Source: Aquificota bacterium
GTDB taxonomy: Bacteria; Thermosulfidibacterota; Thermosulfidibacteria; Thermosulfidibacterales; B14-G1
Assembly (NCBI GenBank): GCA_015486015.1
Contig: WFSL01000027.1
Location: 1-64,000 of the forward strand
DNA length: 64,000 nucleotides
Direction of reading: 5' to 3'
The notes beneath the pieces are model-generated. The model was not told the origin of the DNA. It searched no databases and saw nothing but the letters and a program-made list of their open reading frames with translations. Below, piece after piece: positions 27,737 through 37,580 of the stretch. Numbering within the stretch: position 1 is the first letter of the stretch; every line of letters begins with the position of its first letter. Both the position numbers and the translations under genes were made by a program.

Positions 27737-28341
27737 TTCAGCTCCTGAATGCGGCTCACCCTATGGCGTTCGGCCTCCACAATGCATACAAGCTCTTTTA
27801 CAGCATCCTCTAACACATCGTTCACAATAAAGTAGTGGAAGAACGGGTACATGGCCACTTCCTCCTCTGCCCTTTCCCAGCGCTTTTTTATCTCTGAGGG
27901 TGTGTCCGTATCTCTAAGGGTGAGTCTCTCCTTAAGGGCCCTTAGGGAGGGGGGAAACACATAGATGGCCACGGTATCATTTGGAAACTTGGCCTTTATC
28001 TGGGAGGCCCCCTGGGTATCTATGTCGAGAAGCAGATCCCTTCCTTCCTCTATAGCCTTGTCCAGGCTGAAGATGGGGGTGCCGTAGAGGTGGTCATAAA
28101 CCCTGGCCCATTCTGCCATCTCCCCCCTTTCTACCATATTCAGAAAGGTCTCCTCTTTTACAAATCTGTAGTCCACACCTTCTCTCTCCTCTGGCCTGGG
28201 TGGTCGCGTAGTGTATGAGACGGAGAACTCAATCCCTTGGAGCCTCTCCAATGCCCTTCGACAAAGGGTGGTCTTCCCCGCACCTGAAGGAGCGGAAACA
28301 ACAAAGAGTATGCCCTTTCTCTTTATCTTCATAATAGTCAC
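27730..28341 (-). CDS. gmk: Guanylate kinase
   Basis: 203 residues. The P-loop is VVSAPSGAGKTTLCRR; the GMP-binding segment is SVSYTTRPPRPEEREGVDYRF, followed by LLDIDTQGASQI and the LID region. It phosphorylates GMP to GDP. Starts at GTG 28341, overlapping the yicC stop by 4 bp (an ATG at 28332 is the alternative). Confidence 0.96.
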   Translation of the reverse strand: MTIMKIKRKGILFVVSAPSGAGKTTLCRRALERLQGIEFSVSYTTRPPRPEEREGVDYRFVKEETFLNMVERGEMAEWARVYDHLYGTPIFSLDKAIEEGRDLLLDIDTQGASQIKAKFPNDTVAIYVFPPSLRALKERLTLRDTDTPSEIKKRWERAEEEVAMYPFFHYFIVNDVLEDAVKELVCIVEAERHRVSRIQELKW

Positions 28342-29216
28342 TCTACATTTTGTATTTGCTCTCGCATTTTTTCAATTTCTCCCTTCATCTCAACGATCAT
28401 GTGTGAAATCATGGCATCTTGGGCCTTGGAGGCAATGGTGTTGCTTTCCCTTAGGGCCTCCTGAGCCAGGAAATCCAGCTTGCGACCACAGGGGGATCCC
28501 CTCATCAATGTCTCCCTCATCTCCCCTAAGTGGGTCCTGAGCCTGACTACCTCTTCTGATATATCGGTCCTTTCTGCCATTAATGCTACCTCTTGTGCCA
28601 GCCTCTCCGGTGGCACCTCTATCTTGAGTGACCGAAGGCGCTCTCTCAGTCGGTTTCTATAAAGCTGGGGCAAGTCCGGTGCCCTGTGGGCTGTCTCTGA
28701 TAGAAGGTGCTCCATTCTTGTGAGGTGGCTTAGGATATCCTTCTTGAGTGCCTCCCCTTCTCTCTGGCGCTCCTGTATCATAGCATTTATGGCCTTTCCC
28801 AAGGCCTCCTCGATGGTCCCCCACAAAAGCTGGGGATCCTGCTCCTTGCCCCTCATATTGAATACCTCTTGATGGGCCAAGAGGTGCGATAAGTGGAGCT
28901 CCCCCTTTCTCCCTATGGCCTCAGCCACCTGCTCTAAGGCACTCCAGATGGCCATTGCCCTTCCCCAATCTATTTCTATCTCAAAACCCTCTTCCCCTGT
29001 GGGTGTTACGGTGACGACGATATCCACCTTTCCCCTGTGGCATACCTCCCTCACCTTCTCACGGATCAGGGACTCTAAGGTAGTGAGGAAGCGTGGAAGC
29101 CTGGTGGTGATTTCTAAGAACCTGTGATTGACGCTCTTTACCTCTATTTCAATATCTACCCCCAGGCCCTGGCTCTCTCCCTTTCCATACCCTGTCATGC
29201 TCCTCAGGTATCCCAT
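28338..29216 (-). CDS. yicC: YicC-family endoribonuclease
   Basis: 292 residues, normal length. It starts LRSMTGYGKGE and has VNHRFLEITTRLPRF; the conserved C-terminal domain contains GSPCGRKLDFLAQEALRESNTIASKAQD. YicC proteins are endoribonucleases that cut single-stranded RNA, and the yicC-gmk pair is widely conserved, as here (4-bp overlap). First gene of the minus-strand operon running to the M50 protease. Confidence 0.93.
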   Translation of the reverse strand: MGYLRSMTGYGKGESQGLGVDIEIEVKSVNHRFLEITTRLPRFLTTLESLIREKVREVCHRGKVDIVVTVTPTGEEGFEIEIDWGRAMAIWSALEQVAEAIGRKGELHLSHLLAHQEVFNMRGKEQDPQLLWGTIEEALGKAINAMIQERQREGEALKKDILSHLTRMEHLLSETAHRAPDLPQLYRNRLRERLRSLKIEVPPERLAQEVALMAERTDISEEVVRLRTHLGEMRETLMRGSPCGRKLDFLAQEALRESNTIASKAQDAMISHMIVEMKGEIEKMREQIQNVE

Positions 29217-29339
29217 AAATTAAATGATAATGGGAATGAAGATGGAAAGGCAAGCCAAGGATCCTTTTGGAAGGAGAGGATTGAGGAAGGCGTGCATTGT
29301 TGGTGGCGATACTGCCCAAGTTAGGATAAAATAAAAATT

Positions 29340-30224
29340 ATGAAGGGTAACGAGCTGCTCTTGAGGTATCTCACCTTCCTCTCTGTGGAGAAGGGGCTCT
29401 CGTCTCATACGATAGAGGGGTACAAGGGCGACATCGAGGACTTCCTGGGGTATCTTAAGGTCCTGGGTCTGGCGTTACCCGATGCGGTCCGTGATGCGTT
29501 TACAGGGTACCTTATGCACCTGGCAGGCAGGGGGCTTTCGCCATCTACCATTAGGAGGAGGTTTTCTGCCTTAAGGGGGTTGTATGCCTTTATGGTAGAG
29601 GAGGGGATACTCTCTTCTGATCCAATGGAGGGCGTGGATACCCCCAGACTATGGGCTACACTTCCCTGCGTCTTAGACCTTAGGGAAGTGGAGCGTTTGC
29701 TGGAGGCCCCCCCTGTGCATACCCCCTTAGGGGTGCGGGACAGGGCTATGCTGGAACTCCTCTACGCCACAGGGGTGAGGGTCTCTGAGTTGGTGGGTCT
29801 GAGGCTTGTGGACCTGGATATGGTAGAGTGTCTCTTGCGCCTCAGGGGGAAGGGAGGAAAGGAGAGGATAGTGCCAGTGGGTCAGGAGGCTCTCCTGTGG
29901 CTGGGGCGGTATCTTAATGTGAGGAGAGAGTTGGACAAGAGGGGATCACCCTATCTCTTCCTCACCACCAGAGGAGGGCCTATGAGTAGGCAGAGGTTCT
30001 GGCAGTTGGTGAAGTCTTACGCTAAAGCGGTGGGGATAGAGAAGGCCATCTCCCCCCATACCCTGCGCCATTCCTTTGCCACTCACCTGTTGGAGAGGGG
30101 GGCCGATTTAAGGGTGGTCCAGGAGCTGCTGGGCCATGCCGATCTCTCTACTACCCAGATCTATACCCATGTGGCCCGTTCGCACATTGCAAGGGTCTAC
30201 AAGAAGAGTCATCCCAGGGCTTGA
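29340..30224 (+). CDS. xerD: Tyrosine recombinase XerD
   Basis: 294 residues. N-terminal domain opens LTFLSVEKGLSSHTIEGYKG; catalytic motifs are [44 protein letters not shown] and [16 protein letters not shown]. All catalytic residues are present. It is about as close to XerD as any short name allows, being the second Xer protein here, transcribed away from the yicC operon across 123 bp that also holds the xerD promoter. No dif site is visible. Confidence 0.9.
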   Translation: MKGNELLLRYLTFLSVEKGLSSHTIEGYKGDIEDFLGYLKVLGLALPDAVRDAFTGYLMHLAGRGLSPSTIRRRFSALRGLYAFMVEEGILSSDPMEGVDTPRLWATLPCVLDLREVERLLEAPPVHTPLGVRDRAMLELLYATGVRVSELVGLRLVDLDMVECLLRLRGKGGKERIVPVGQEALLWLGRYLNVRRELDKRGSPYLFLTTRGGPMSRQRFWQLVKSYAKAVGIEKAISPHTLRHSFATHLLERGADLRVVQELLGHADLSTTQIYTHVARSHIARVYKKSHPRA

Positions 30225-30233
30225 GGGGCTGGC

Positions 30234-31349
30234 TCAGTTTATGTATTCCCTCTCTGTGGGGTGAGTGCCCCCCAGAAGGCAGAAGACCTCGTAAGGTATG
30301 GTCTCCATCCATTTGGAAAGTTCAAACACGGATATCCTGTTTTTCCCCTTGCCTCCCAAGATAGTTACAGTGTCTCCTATACCTGCTTGGGGAATATGGG
30401 TAAGATCTATGATAGTGAGGTCCATGCACACCTTCCCTAAGACTGGGGCCCTTTCGCCCATCACCAGCATCTCTCCGCGATTGGAGAGGCACCTCAGATA
30501 ACCTACACTATACCCCACTGGCACCACCCCAATAATGGTCTCCCTCGAGGTCCTGAATGCCCTCCCATAGCTCAAAAACCTATTCCTGGGGACGCGCTTG
30601 ATGTGAAGGATCCTGCTGGACACTTCCATGGCCTCCGTTATGGAAGTCCCTGGTACCTTTACTCCCCCGTAGAGGCTGAGGCCAGGCCTCACTAAGTTCC
30701 AGTGGGCCCTGGGAAGTTTGATGATGCCGGCGGTGTTGGCCAAGTGGATCCATTTTAGGTTTGGAAGCCTCTCCTTAGCCTCTTCTACCACCCTTTCGAA
30801 GGCCTCTATTTGCTGCTGGGTGTAGGCCATGTCGCTTGCATCGGGGCTGTCGGCCACGGAAAAGTGGGACATGAGCCCTTCAACAATTATGCCGGGCATG
30901 GACAAAATTTCGTTGATGGTATCCCTCCAGTTCTCTAAGGTTATACCCAGTCTCCCCATTCCCGTATCCACCTTAAGATGGATGACAGCCTCCTTCTGAA
31001 GCTCCTGAGCCGCCCTCGAGAGGGACTTTGCCACCTCTATTCCACTCACCACGGGGGTGATCCCGTGAGAGATGCAATCCTTAGCCTCCTCAGGCCATAT
31101 ACCCCCAATGAGGAGGATGCCCCCTTTGATCCCATGCTGACGGAGTCTCACCCCGTCGTCCAGCAGGGAGACTACCAGGAAGCATGCCCCTTCCTCTTTG
31201 AAGACCCGTGCACACTCTATCATTCCATGGCCATAGGCCTGTGATTTAACCACAGCGCCTATAGCGGTGTTGGAGGGGAGCATACGTCTAATTTCCCTCA
31301 GGTTGTTCCTCAACACCTGCCGATCTATCACTACCTTGAGATACCCCAT
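30234..31349 (-). CDS. alr: Alanine racemase
   Basis: 371 residues. The PLP lysine lies in AVVKSQAYGHGMIE; VDTGMGRLGI and VRPGLSLYGG follow; the catalytic tyrosine is in PVGYSVGYLR, preceded by LSYGRAF. It makes D-alanine for peptidoglycan. Last gene of the cobS-cobD-alr run; 30 bp separate it from cobD. It converges on xerD with only 9 bp between. Confidence 0.95.
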   Translation of the reverse strand: MGYLKVVIDRQVLRNNLREIRRMLPSNTAIGAVVKSQAYGHGMIECARVFKEEGACFLVVSLLDDGVRLRQHGIKGGILLIGGIWPEEAKDCISHGITPVVSGIEVAKSLSRAAQELQKEAVIHLKVDTGMGRLGITLENWRDTINEILSMPGIIVEGLMSHFSVADSPDASDMAYTQQQIEAFERVVEEAKERLPNLKWIHLANTAGIIKLPRAHWNLVRPGLSLYGGVKVPGTSITEAMEVSSRILHIKRVPRNRFLSYGRAFRTSRETIIGVVPVGYSVGYLRCLSNRGEMLVMGERAPVLGKVCMDLTIIDLTHIPQAGIGDTVTILGGKGKNRISVFELSKWMETIPYEVFCLLGGTHPTEREYIN

Positions 31350-31379
31350 GGAAAAATCATTACCCCGTTTGATGTCCTC

Positions 31380-32450
31380 TTACAACCCGTTGGTTAGCCC
31401 CATCAACTTGTGGACTGCGGAGAGTAAAGAGAGATTTTCTTTTGCCTTCTTGGTGGCTATCCGGATGAAACCTTCTCCCAAGCCATGGAAGGATCCACAG
31501 TGTCTGGTCAGGATACCTATTTTTGCGAGGGGTTCCCATAGAGGGAAAGGCCCTTCTAACAGAAAATAGTGTGTTGAGGTAGGGTATACCTTTAGTCCCA
31601 GCCTCTTCAGCCTATCCATCAGGTCATCCCTGAGCTTCCTCAATCTTACCCTACTTTCGTGGACAAAAACCCTGTCCCTTAGGCAGATTAGACCCACCTC
31701 TTGGGCCAGCCCCCCCAAGGTCCATGATGGGGTTCTCTGCACAAGCACCTCTATGAACCCTTTTGGCGCTACTACGTATCCCAGGCGGATCCCCGGTACC
31801 GTGTATATCTTGGTAAAGGAGCCTATAACCACCAGGTTGCTGTATTTCCCCACCTTCTCCACTATCCCTTTCTCTTCGGTGAAGGGTAGAAAGGCTTCGT
31901 CCACCAGGATTCGACAACCCTTGGCATTACAGTATCGGATCAACGCCTCCAGCTCGCCGCAAGGGAGATGGTATCCGGTGGGGTTGTTAGGGTTGCATAA
32001 GATCAGCATCTCTACCCCTTTCAAACTCTTGCAAATTCTCTCAGCATGCAACTGGAATCCGTCTCCCTTCGAGAGGGTGTACTCCCTGAGGCTGCACCCA
32101 TAAGCCACAGCCGCCCTTGCATATTCCCCAAAGGTGGGTTGTGGGATGAGCACTTGCTTGGGTCTGAGTATTTCAAAGATCCTGTAGATGAGCCATGAGC
32201 TTCCAGGGGCAGGCATTACATTATCGGAGGGTACCTCTAAATGCTCTGATAGTGCCATTCTTAGCTCCTCAGGGAAGATAGGAGGATGGGTGGTCCAGCC
32301 CTTCAGCACCTTCTCCCTATCCTCCAGTAACTCGATGACCATGGGGGGTGGTCCGAAGGGATTGAGGTTTGAACTGAAGTCCAGGATTTTCCCCTGAGGT
32401 ATCCCAAATCTTTGGGAGATCTCGCTGATGTTGCCGCCATGGACCTGCAT
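31380..32450 (-). CDS. cobD: CobD: threonine-phosphate decarboxylase (class I aminotransferase fold)
   Basis: 356 residues. The start MQVHGGNISEISQRFG and DFSSNLNPFGPP are typical of CobD rather than histidinol-phosphate aminotransferase. LCNPNNPTGYH, DEAFLPF and the PLP lysine in GSFTKIYTVPGIRLGY are present. It makes (R)-1-amino-2-propanol phosphate, the cobalamin lower-loop linker. Four bp from cobS, which supports the assignment. Confidence 0.9.
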   Translation of the reverse strand: MQVHGGNISEISQRFGIPQGKILDFSSNLNPFGPPPMVIELLEDREKVLKGWTTHPPIFPEELRMALSEHLEVPSDNVMPAPGSSWLIYRIFEILRPKQVLIPQPTFGEYARAAVAYGCSLREYTLSKGDGFQLHAERICKSLKGVEMLILCNPNNPTGYHLPCGELEALIRYCNAKGCRILVDEAFLPFTEEKGIVEKVGKYSNLVVIGSFTKIYTVPGIRLGYVVAPKGFIEVLVQRTPSWTLGGLAQEVGLICLRDRVFVHESRVRLRKLRDDLMDRLKRLGLKVYPTSTHYFLLEGPFPLWEPLAKIGILTRHCGSFHGLGEGFIRIATKKAKENLSLLSAVHKLMGLTNGL

Positions 32451-32454
32451 CTCA

Positions 32455-33180
32455 CTACCTAAGCAGGGAAAGGACGAGGATTAGTGCCTCTGTCGTCTCG
32501 CAAGAGGTGCCCATGAGATCTCCCGTCATGCCACCCACTCTCTCCTTCCAGAACCATCTATACCCCATGAGGGCAGGATAGAGCCATAGGATGTGGAGGA
32601 GCCCTTTAACATGCACTAAGGATATAAGGACAAAGCACCAGCCGGTGGCCATGACAAGCCCCTTCCCCTGGGAATGTTGCATAATCCAGGCCCCCAATCC
32701 TTCCTCCTTTGCCGGTTTGCCTGTGACGGATAGGCATACCAAGGCCCATCTCCCCCAGATGGGGGCCAAGAGCAAGGGGTAATAGACTCCCCTCTTTAAC
32801 AGCTCCCAGACGGATACCCACTTCAACAACAGGATCATCACTAAGGCGAGGACCCCAAAGGTACCGATGGTGCTTTCTTTCATGATATGCAGGATCTCCT
32901 CTCTGGATTTACTCAGGGCCAACCCATCGAAGGTGTCGGCTATTCCGTCTAAGTGGAACCCCCCTGTAAGTGTCATCATGCAGCACAGGACCAAGAGGGC
33001 TGCCAAGGAGGGGGGTAGGACCTTCAGAGTTGCATAGGCTACCAGGGCATATATGAGGCCCAGCAGGAACCCCACAACCGGGAAAAAGGGCACAGCCCCA
33101 GCTATCTCTTCATGGGATACTGGCCTTCTACCCACCGGCAGTAAGGTAAGAAAGCCTAATGCAGTGGTGAGCCCCTTCAT
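32455..33180 (-). CDS. cobS: CobS: adenosylcobinamide-GDP ribazoletransferase
   Basis: 241 residues, polytopic. It opens GLTTALGFLTLLPVG and has the catalytic Mg motif GGFHLDGIADTFDG, then KSREEILHIMKESTIGTFGVLAL. It joins adenosylcobinamide-GDP to alpha-ribazole in the membrane, the last stage of cobalamin synthesis. First gene of the cobS-cobD-alr run; no cobalamin riboswitch is seen upstream, where the tetR operator lies. Confidence 0.93.
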   Translation of the reverse strand: MKGLTTALGFLTLLPVGRRPVSHEEIAGAVPFFPVVGFLLGLIYALVAYATLKVLPPSLAALLVLCCMMTLTGGFHLDGIADTFDGLALSKSREEILHIMKESTIGTFGVLALVMILLLKWVSVWELLKRGVYYPLLLAPIWGRWALVCLSVTGKPAKEEGLGAWIMQHSQGKGLVMATGWCFVLISLVHVKGLLHILWLYPALMGYRWFWKERVGGMTGDLMGTSCETTEALILVLSLLR

Positions 33181-33238
33181 GAAAATAGAGATAAACAGGG
33201 AGGTAAGGAGGGTGTCAAGGGCTGGGAATAATTAGGCC

Positions 33239-33266
33239 TTGACATCGCATCCCTTTCTATTATATG
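33239..33266 (+). promoter_or_regulatory. Predicted promoter of the tetR-fadN-fadA operon
   Basis: -35 TTGACA at 33239-33244, a 16-bp spacer, and -10 TATATG at 33261-33266. The -10 box is inside the long palindrome, so a bound repressor would block it. Confidence 0.55.
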
Positions 33267-33290
33267 AATGAGTACTCATTCATATAATAG
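33257..33290. promoter_or_regulatory. Perfect 34-bp palindromic operator upstream of tetR
   Basis: All 17 base pairs of the dyad match; the core is TGAATGAGTACTCATTCA, flanked by AT-rich arms. A near-identical core at 37541-37558 precedes the acyl-CoA dehydrogenase. TetR proteins bind such sites and usually repress their own genes, so this is the probable site of the adjacent FadR-like TetR protein. Confidence 0.8.
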
Positions 33291-33299
33291 GGGAGGGAG

Positions 33300-33887
33300 A
33301 TGAGGGAAGAGAAGGAGCGGAAAAGGAGGGCCATACTGGATGCTGCCATAAAGGTATTTGCCGAGAGGGGATTCCACGGCTCCAGGATCAGTGATGTAGC
33401 GAAGGAGGCAGGGGTAGCAGAGGGCACCATCTATCTATACTTCAAGGGCAAGGACGATCTTCTCCTCTCTGTCTTCTCCAAGAGGGTGGGCACTTTTGTA
33501 GAGAACGTAAGGGCAACAGTGGCTGGTATGTCTACCCCACAGGAGAAATTAAGGGCTATTGTAGAGAATCACTTTTCTCATCTGGAGGGTGACCCCCCTT
33601 TGGCCCAGGTGATCCAGATAGAATTGAGGTCTTGCAGCGCTTTTATGAGGGGAGGGGTCTCTCCAGAGCTTAAGGCATACCTGGGGATCATTGAGGGGAT
33701 CTTGGAGGAGGGGAAGGCAAAGGGGACCTTCAGGCCGGATCTTAATGTGAAGCTTGCTGCTAAGGCCTTCTTTGGGATGATGGATGAGGTGGCCACAGTT
33801 TGGGTCTTGGGGCGTAAAAGACCCCTCACAGAGATGGCGGGAGAGATATTCTCTATCTTTTACCAGGGGATAAAAAGGGAGGGTTAG
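33300..33887 (+). CDS. TetR-family regulator of fatty-acid beta-oxidation (FadR-like)
   Basis: 195 residues. The HTH lies at about 9-55 (AILDAAIKVFAERGFHG, SDVAKEAGVAEGTIYLYFKG). The C-terminal ligand domain is of the Bacillus FadR type. It lies 9 bp after a perfect palindrome, and its stop codon abuts the fadN start. In Bacillus, FadR is released from DNA by long-chain acyl-CoA; the same ligand is likely here by context. Confidence 0.88.
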   Translation: MREEKERKRRAILDAAIKVFAERGFHGSRISDVAKEAGVAEGTIYLYFKGKDDLLLSVFSKRVGTFVENVRATVAGMSTPQEKLRAIVENHFSHLEGDPPLAQVIQIELRSCSAFMRGGVSPELKAYLGIIEGILEEGKAKGTFRPDLNVKLAAKAFFGMMDEVATVWVLGRKRPLTEMAGEIFSIFYQGIKREG

Positions 33888-36281
33888 ATGATGGCGGATG
33901 GGATCAAGCGAACAGCGGTACTGGGGGCGGGCACCATGGGTGCTGCCATTGCTGCTCATCTGGCCAATGCGGGGGTGAAAGTATTGCTTTTGGATATCGT
34001 GCCAGAAGGAGAACAAGACAGAAACAAGATCTCCAGGATGGGCTTGGAAAGGGCCAAGGAGGCCAGGCCTGCTGCCTTCTATCTTAAGGACTTCGCCCGT
34101 CTTGTGGAGGTGGGTAACTTTGAGGATCACATGGAGAGGCTGGTTGATGTGGACTGGATAATCGAGGCTGTGGTGGAGAGGCTGGACATCAAGCGCCAGC
34201 TCTTTGAAAGGGTAGACCAGTTCCGAAGGCCGGGCTCCATTGTGTCCACCAATACCTCGGGTATCTCGGTGAATGCCATTGCCGAGGGTCGGTCAGAGGA
34301 CTTCAGAAGGCACTTTATGGGTACCCACTTCTTCAATCCCCCCCGTTACATGAAGCTTTTGGAGATCATCCCTGCCAAGGACACTGACCCCGCCGTGGTG
34401 GACATCATATCCAGGTTCGGTGAGGATGTGCTCGGTAAAGGGGTCGTACATGCCAAGGACACCCCCAACTTCATCGCCAACCGTATCGGTCTCTTTGGTA
34501 TGATGTATACCTTGAGGGTCATGGAGGAACTGGGTCTCACTATTGAAGAGGTGGATGCCCTTACGGGGAAGGCTATAGGTAGGCCCAAAGTGGCTACCTT
34601 CCGTTTGGCAGACATGGTTGGCATAGACGTCCTTTACCATGTGGCCAAGAACGTCTATGACAATGCTCCCGACGATGAGTTTAGGGAGATATTCAAACCA
34701 CCCCGATGGTTGGTAAGAATGGTCCAGAAGGGATGGCTGGGGGACAAGGCTAAGCAGGGCTTCTACAAGAAGGCGGAGGGTGAGGGGGGCAGGAAGGTAC
34801 GCCTGGTCTTGGATTACGAGACCTTAGAGTACCGCCCTGCGAAGAGGGCCTCTTTTCCCGGACTGGAGATGGCTAAGCAGGAAGAGGATCTGGTTAGACG
34901 CATCAGGGCCCTTATCTCTGGTAAGCATAAAGAGGCCCAGTTTGTTGCAAAGACCTTGGCGGCCCTCCTTGTCTATTCGGCTAATCGGATTCCGGAGATT
35001 GCCGATGATGTGGTGAGCATTGATAGGGCCATGAGGTGGGGATTTAACTGGGAAAAGGGGCCTTTTGAATTGTGGGATTCTGTTGGATTGGAAAAGGCCT
35101 TGGACATCATCAAGGCCAGTGGGTTTGAGGTGCCTGCCAAGGTTCAGGAGATGGTAGATAGAGGCTTAAGCTCCTTTTACAAGGAAGGGATCAACGATCA
35201 AGGTGTAAAACATTATTATTACGACTTTAAGGCCAAAGATTACAAGGAGATAAAGCCCAATCTCAGAATGATCATCCTGCCCGATCTCAAAAGGGCCAGA
35301 AAGGTGATCTTGGAGAATGCTGAGGCCTCCCTCATTGACATCGGAGACGGCGTGGCCTGTTTAGAGTTTCACACCAAGATGAATGCCATCGGTCCGGGCA
35401 TCCTCCAGATGGTTAATGAGTCCCTACAGGAAGTGAGGAGCAACTTTATGGGCCTCGTCATTGGCAACCAGGGGGAGCACTTCTCTGCTGGCGCCAATAT
35501 TGCCTTGCTCCTTATGGCTATCCAGAACGAGGAGTGGGAGGAGATAGATTGGATGGTGCGCTCCTTCCAGGGTGCTACTATGGCTCTCAAGTACTTCGAG
35601 AAGCCCATAGTGGCTGCACCCCATGGCATCACAGTAGGTGGTGGATGCGAGTTCTGTCTCCACTGCCACCGTATCAGGGCCGCAGCCGAGACCTATATGG
35701 GTCTGGTGGAGGTGGGGGTGGGGCTTGTGCCTGCCGGTGGTGGCAGCAAAGAGATGGCCATGAGGAACCTCTCCCATATCCCCGCCGACATGCCCAGGGG
35801 CGTGGTGATAGATCCCTTCCCTTACCTAAGAAGGGCCTTTGAGACCATAGGTACGGCCAGGGTGGCCAATAGTGCTTATGAGGCCAAGGAGATAGGCTTC
35901 CTCACCCCCTGCGATGGTATTTCTATCAACAAGGATTTTCTCATCCATGATGCCAAGGAGACGGTTTTGGCTCTTGCGAGAATGGGCTACAGGCCCCCTA
36001 TGCCTACTATGCTCAGGGCACCGGGTAGGGATGGTTATGCCTATCTGGGGACGCTCATTTACAACATGCAGGTTGCAGGTCATATCACTGAGCACGATGC
36101 CAAGATAGGGCGTCACCTGGCAAGGATCCTGTGTGGTGGCGATGTGCCTGCGGGTACTTGGGTAGGGGAGCAGGAGCTTCTGGATCTGGAGAGGGAAGCC
36201 TTTCTCTCCCTGTGTGGCGAGCCCAAGACCCAAGAACGCATCCAGCACATGCTCACTACAGGTAAACCCCTGAGAAACTGA
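33888..36281 (+). CDS. fadN: FadN-type 3-hydroxyacyl-CoA dehydrogenase / enoyl-CoA hydratase
   Basis: 797 residues with the dehydrogenase first and the hydratase last, the FadN order and opposite to E. coli FadB. The NAD-binding site is [25 protein letters not shown]-like STNTSGISV and [18 protein letters not shown] follow. The hydratase/isomerase domain (about 485-780) has the oxyanion hole motif [10 protein letters not shown] and [11 protein letters not shown]. The enzyme hydrates enoyl-CoA and oxidises 3-hydroxyacyl-CoA. The stop-start junction with tetR is immediate, and fadA follows after 25 bp. Confidence 0.92.
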   Translation: MMADGIKRTAVLGAGTMGAAIAAHLANAGVKVLLLDIVPEGEQDRNKISRMGLERAKEARPAAFYLKDFARLVEVGNFEDHMERLVDVDWIIEAVVERLDIKRQLFERVDQFRRPGSIVSTNTSGISVNAIAEGRSEDFRRHFMGTHFFNPPRYMKLLEIIPAKDTDPAVVDIISRFGEDVLGKGVVHAKDTPNFIANRIGLFGMMYTLRVMEELGLTIEEVDALTGKAIGRPKVATFRLADMVGIDVLYHVAKNVYDNAPDDEFREIFKPPRWLVRMVQKGWLGDKAKQGFYKKAEGEGGRKVRLVLDYETLEYRPAKRASFPGLEMAKQEEDLVRRIRALISGKHKEAQFVAKTLAALLVYSANRIPEIADDVVSIDRAMRWGFNWEKGPFELWDSVGLEKALDIIKASGFEVPAKVQEMVDRGLSSFYKEGINDQGVKHYYYDFKAKDYKEIKPNLRMIILPDLKRARKVILENAEASLIDIGDGVACLEFHTKMNAIGPGILQMVNESLQEVRSNFMGLVIGNQGEHFSAGANIALLLMAIQNEEWEEIDWMVRSFQGATMALKYFEKPIVAAPHGITVGGGCEFCLHCHRIRAAAETYMGLVEVGVGLVPAGGGSKEMAMRNLSHIPADMPRGVVIDPFPYLRRAFETIGTARVANSAYEAKEIGFLTPCDGISINKDFLIHDAKETVLALARMGYRPPMPTMLRAPGRDGYAYLGTLIYNMQVAGHITEHDAKIGRHLARILCGGDVPAGTWVGEQELLDLEREAFLSLCGEPKTQERIQHMLTTGKPLRN

Positions 36282-36306
36282 GTCTCGGGGATACAGGAGG
36301 TAAGGG

Positions 36307-37488
36307 ATGAGAGAGGCGATGATAGTGGCGGCAACCAGGACGGCGGTGGGCAAAGCCCCCAGGGGCACCTTGAAAGACACCCGGCCTGACGAGATGGCAG
36401 CAGTGACCATCGCTGAGGTACTGAAGAGGGCAGGCATTGAGCCTGGTCAGGTGGACGACGTGATCCTGGGTTGTGCCTTTCCTGAGGGTGAGCAGGGGAT
36501 GAATGTGGCCAGGGTGGCACTCATCCGGGCAGGTTTCCCCAGCTCAGTGCCAGGTATGACTGTAAATCGCTTCTGTTCTTCAGGGCTTCAGGCCATTGCC
36601 ATTGCCTGTGAAAAGGTGATGTGCGGTTTTGCCGATATTGTGGTGGCGGGTGGTACAGAGTCCATGTCCATGATCCCCATGGGTGGGCTCAAACAGGCCC
36701 CCAACCCCCAAGTGGTGGAGGATTACCCCCAACTCTACATGGCCATGGGCCTTACTGCAGAAGAGGTGGCCAGGAGGTGGGAGGTCAGTCGGGAGGACCA
36801 AGACGGCTTTGCTTTAGCAAGCCACCAGAAGGCAGCGGCTGCCATTAATGAGGGTCGTTTCAAGGACGAGATCGTGCCTATCAAGACCTGGGTCCGCAGG
36901 GAGTTCCCGGATGGTTCCCAGAAGATCGAGGAGGTGGTCTTCGAGGTAGACGAGGGTGTGAGGCCAGATACTACCTTGGAGGCGCTATCCAAGTTGAAGC
37001 CTGCCTTTGCCCTTAAAGGCACAGTGACGGCGGGTAACTCCAGTCAGATGTCCGATGGTGCTGCTGCGGTGGTGGTTATGTCTGACAAGAAGGCGGCAGA
37101 GCTGGGTGTCAAGCCCATGGCTGCCTTCAGGGGATATGCCGTGGGTGGTGTGGATCCTGGAATCATGGGCATTGGCCCCACTGTGGCCATTCCCAAGGTG
37201 ATGAAGATTACGGGTCTCAAAATCGAGGACATGGATCTCATCGAGCTCAACGAGGCGTTCGCTGCCCAGTCCCTGGCGTGCATCCGTATTCTGGGTATGG
37301 AGGGTTTGATGGATCGGATCAACGTGAATGGCGGGGCCATAGCCCTGGGTCATCCCTTAGGCTGCACGGGGGCCAAACTCACGGTGACTATCCTTCACGA
37401 GATGGCCAGAAGGAATGCCAGATACGGTCTGGTGAGCATGTGCATTGGTGGTGGCATGGGTGCTGCTGGGGTCCTTGAGAGGGTGTAA
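36307..37488 (+). CDS. fadA: FadA: acetyl-CoA acyltransferase (thiolase)
   Basis: 393 residues. Catalytic Cys in [14 protein letters not shown], active His in [16 protein letters not shown], second Cys in [11 protein letters not shown]. It cleaves 3-ketoacyl-CoA, the last step of beta-oxidation. It ends at a strong terminator. An ACAGGAGG ribosome binding site precedes the ATG. Confidence 0.95.
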   Translation: MREAMIVAATRTAVGKAPRGTLKDTRPDEMAAVTIAEVLKRAGIEPGQVDDVILGCAFPEGEQGMNVARVALIRAGFPSSVPGMTVNRFCSSGLQAIAIACEKVMCGFADIVVAGGTESMSMIPMGGLKQAPNPQVVEDYPQLYMAMGLTAEEVARRWEVSREDQDGFALASHQKAAAAINEGRFKDEIVPIKTWVRREFPDGSQKIEEVVFEVDEGVRPDTTLEALSKLKPAFALKGTVTAGNSSQMSDGAAAVVVMSDKKAAELGVKPMAAFRGYAVGGVDPGIMGIGPTVAIPKVMKITGLKIEDMDLIELNEAFAAQSLACIRILGMEGLMDRINVNGGAIALGHPLGCTGAKLTVTILHEMARRNARYGLVSMCIGGGMGAAGVLERV

Positions 37489-37530
37489 AAATGGACGGCC
37501 GGAGGGAGAACCCTCTGGCCTCCATTTTTT
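37487..37530 (+). terminator. Rho-independent terminator after fadA
   Basis: The stem GGCCGGAGGG/CCCTCTGGCC has one mismatch. It is extended by AATGGA/TCCATT and ends in TTTTTT, beginning at the fadA stop codon. It separates the tetR-fadN-fadA transcript from the acyl-CoA dehydrogenase, which has its own operator. Confidence 0.85.
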
Positions 37531-37540
37531 GGCAGAATTA

Positions 37541-37558
37541 TGAGTGAGTGCTCATTCA
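37541..37558. promoter_or_regulatory. Second TetR operator, upstream of the acyl-CoA dehydrogenase
   Basis: TGAGTGAGTGCTCATTCA matches the core of the palindrome at 33257-33290 at 16 of 18 positions. Its location 22 bp before the start codon fits repression of the acyl-CoA dehydrogenase by the same TetR protein. Confidence 0.7.
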
Positions 37559-37580
37559 AGATCTTGAAGGAGGAGAAGCC

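Noticed and set aside
29217-29339. dif site beside xerD
   Set aside because: No arrangement of 11-bp half-sites around a 6-bp centre resembling dif was found by eye.
33181-33299. Cobalamin riboswitch before cobS
   Set aside because: The short gap holds only the tetR promoter and palindrome, and no B12-box-like sequence is visible.
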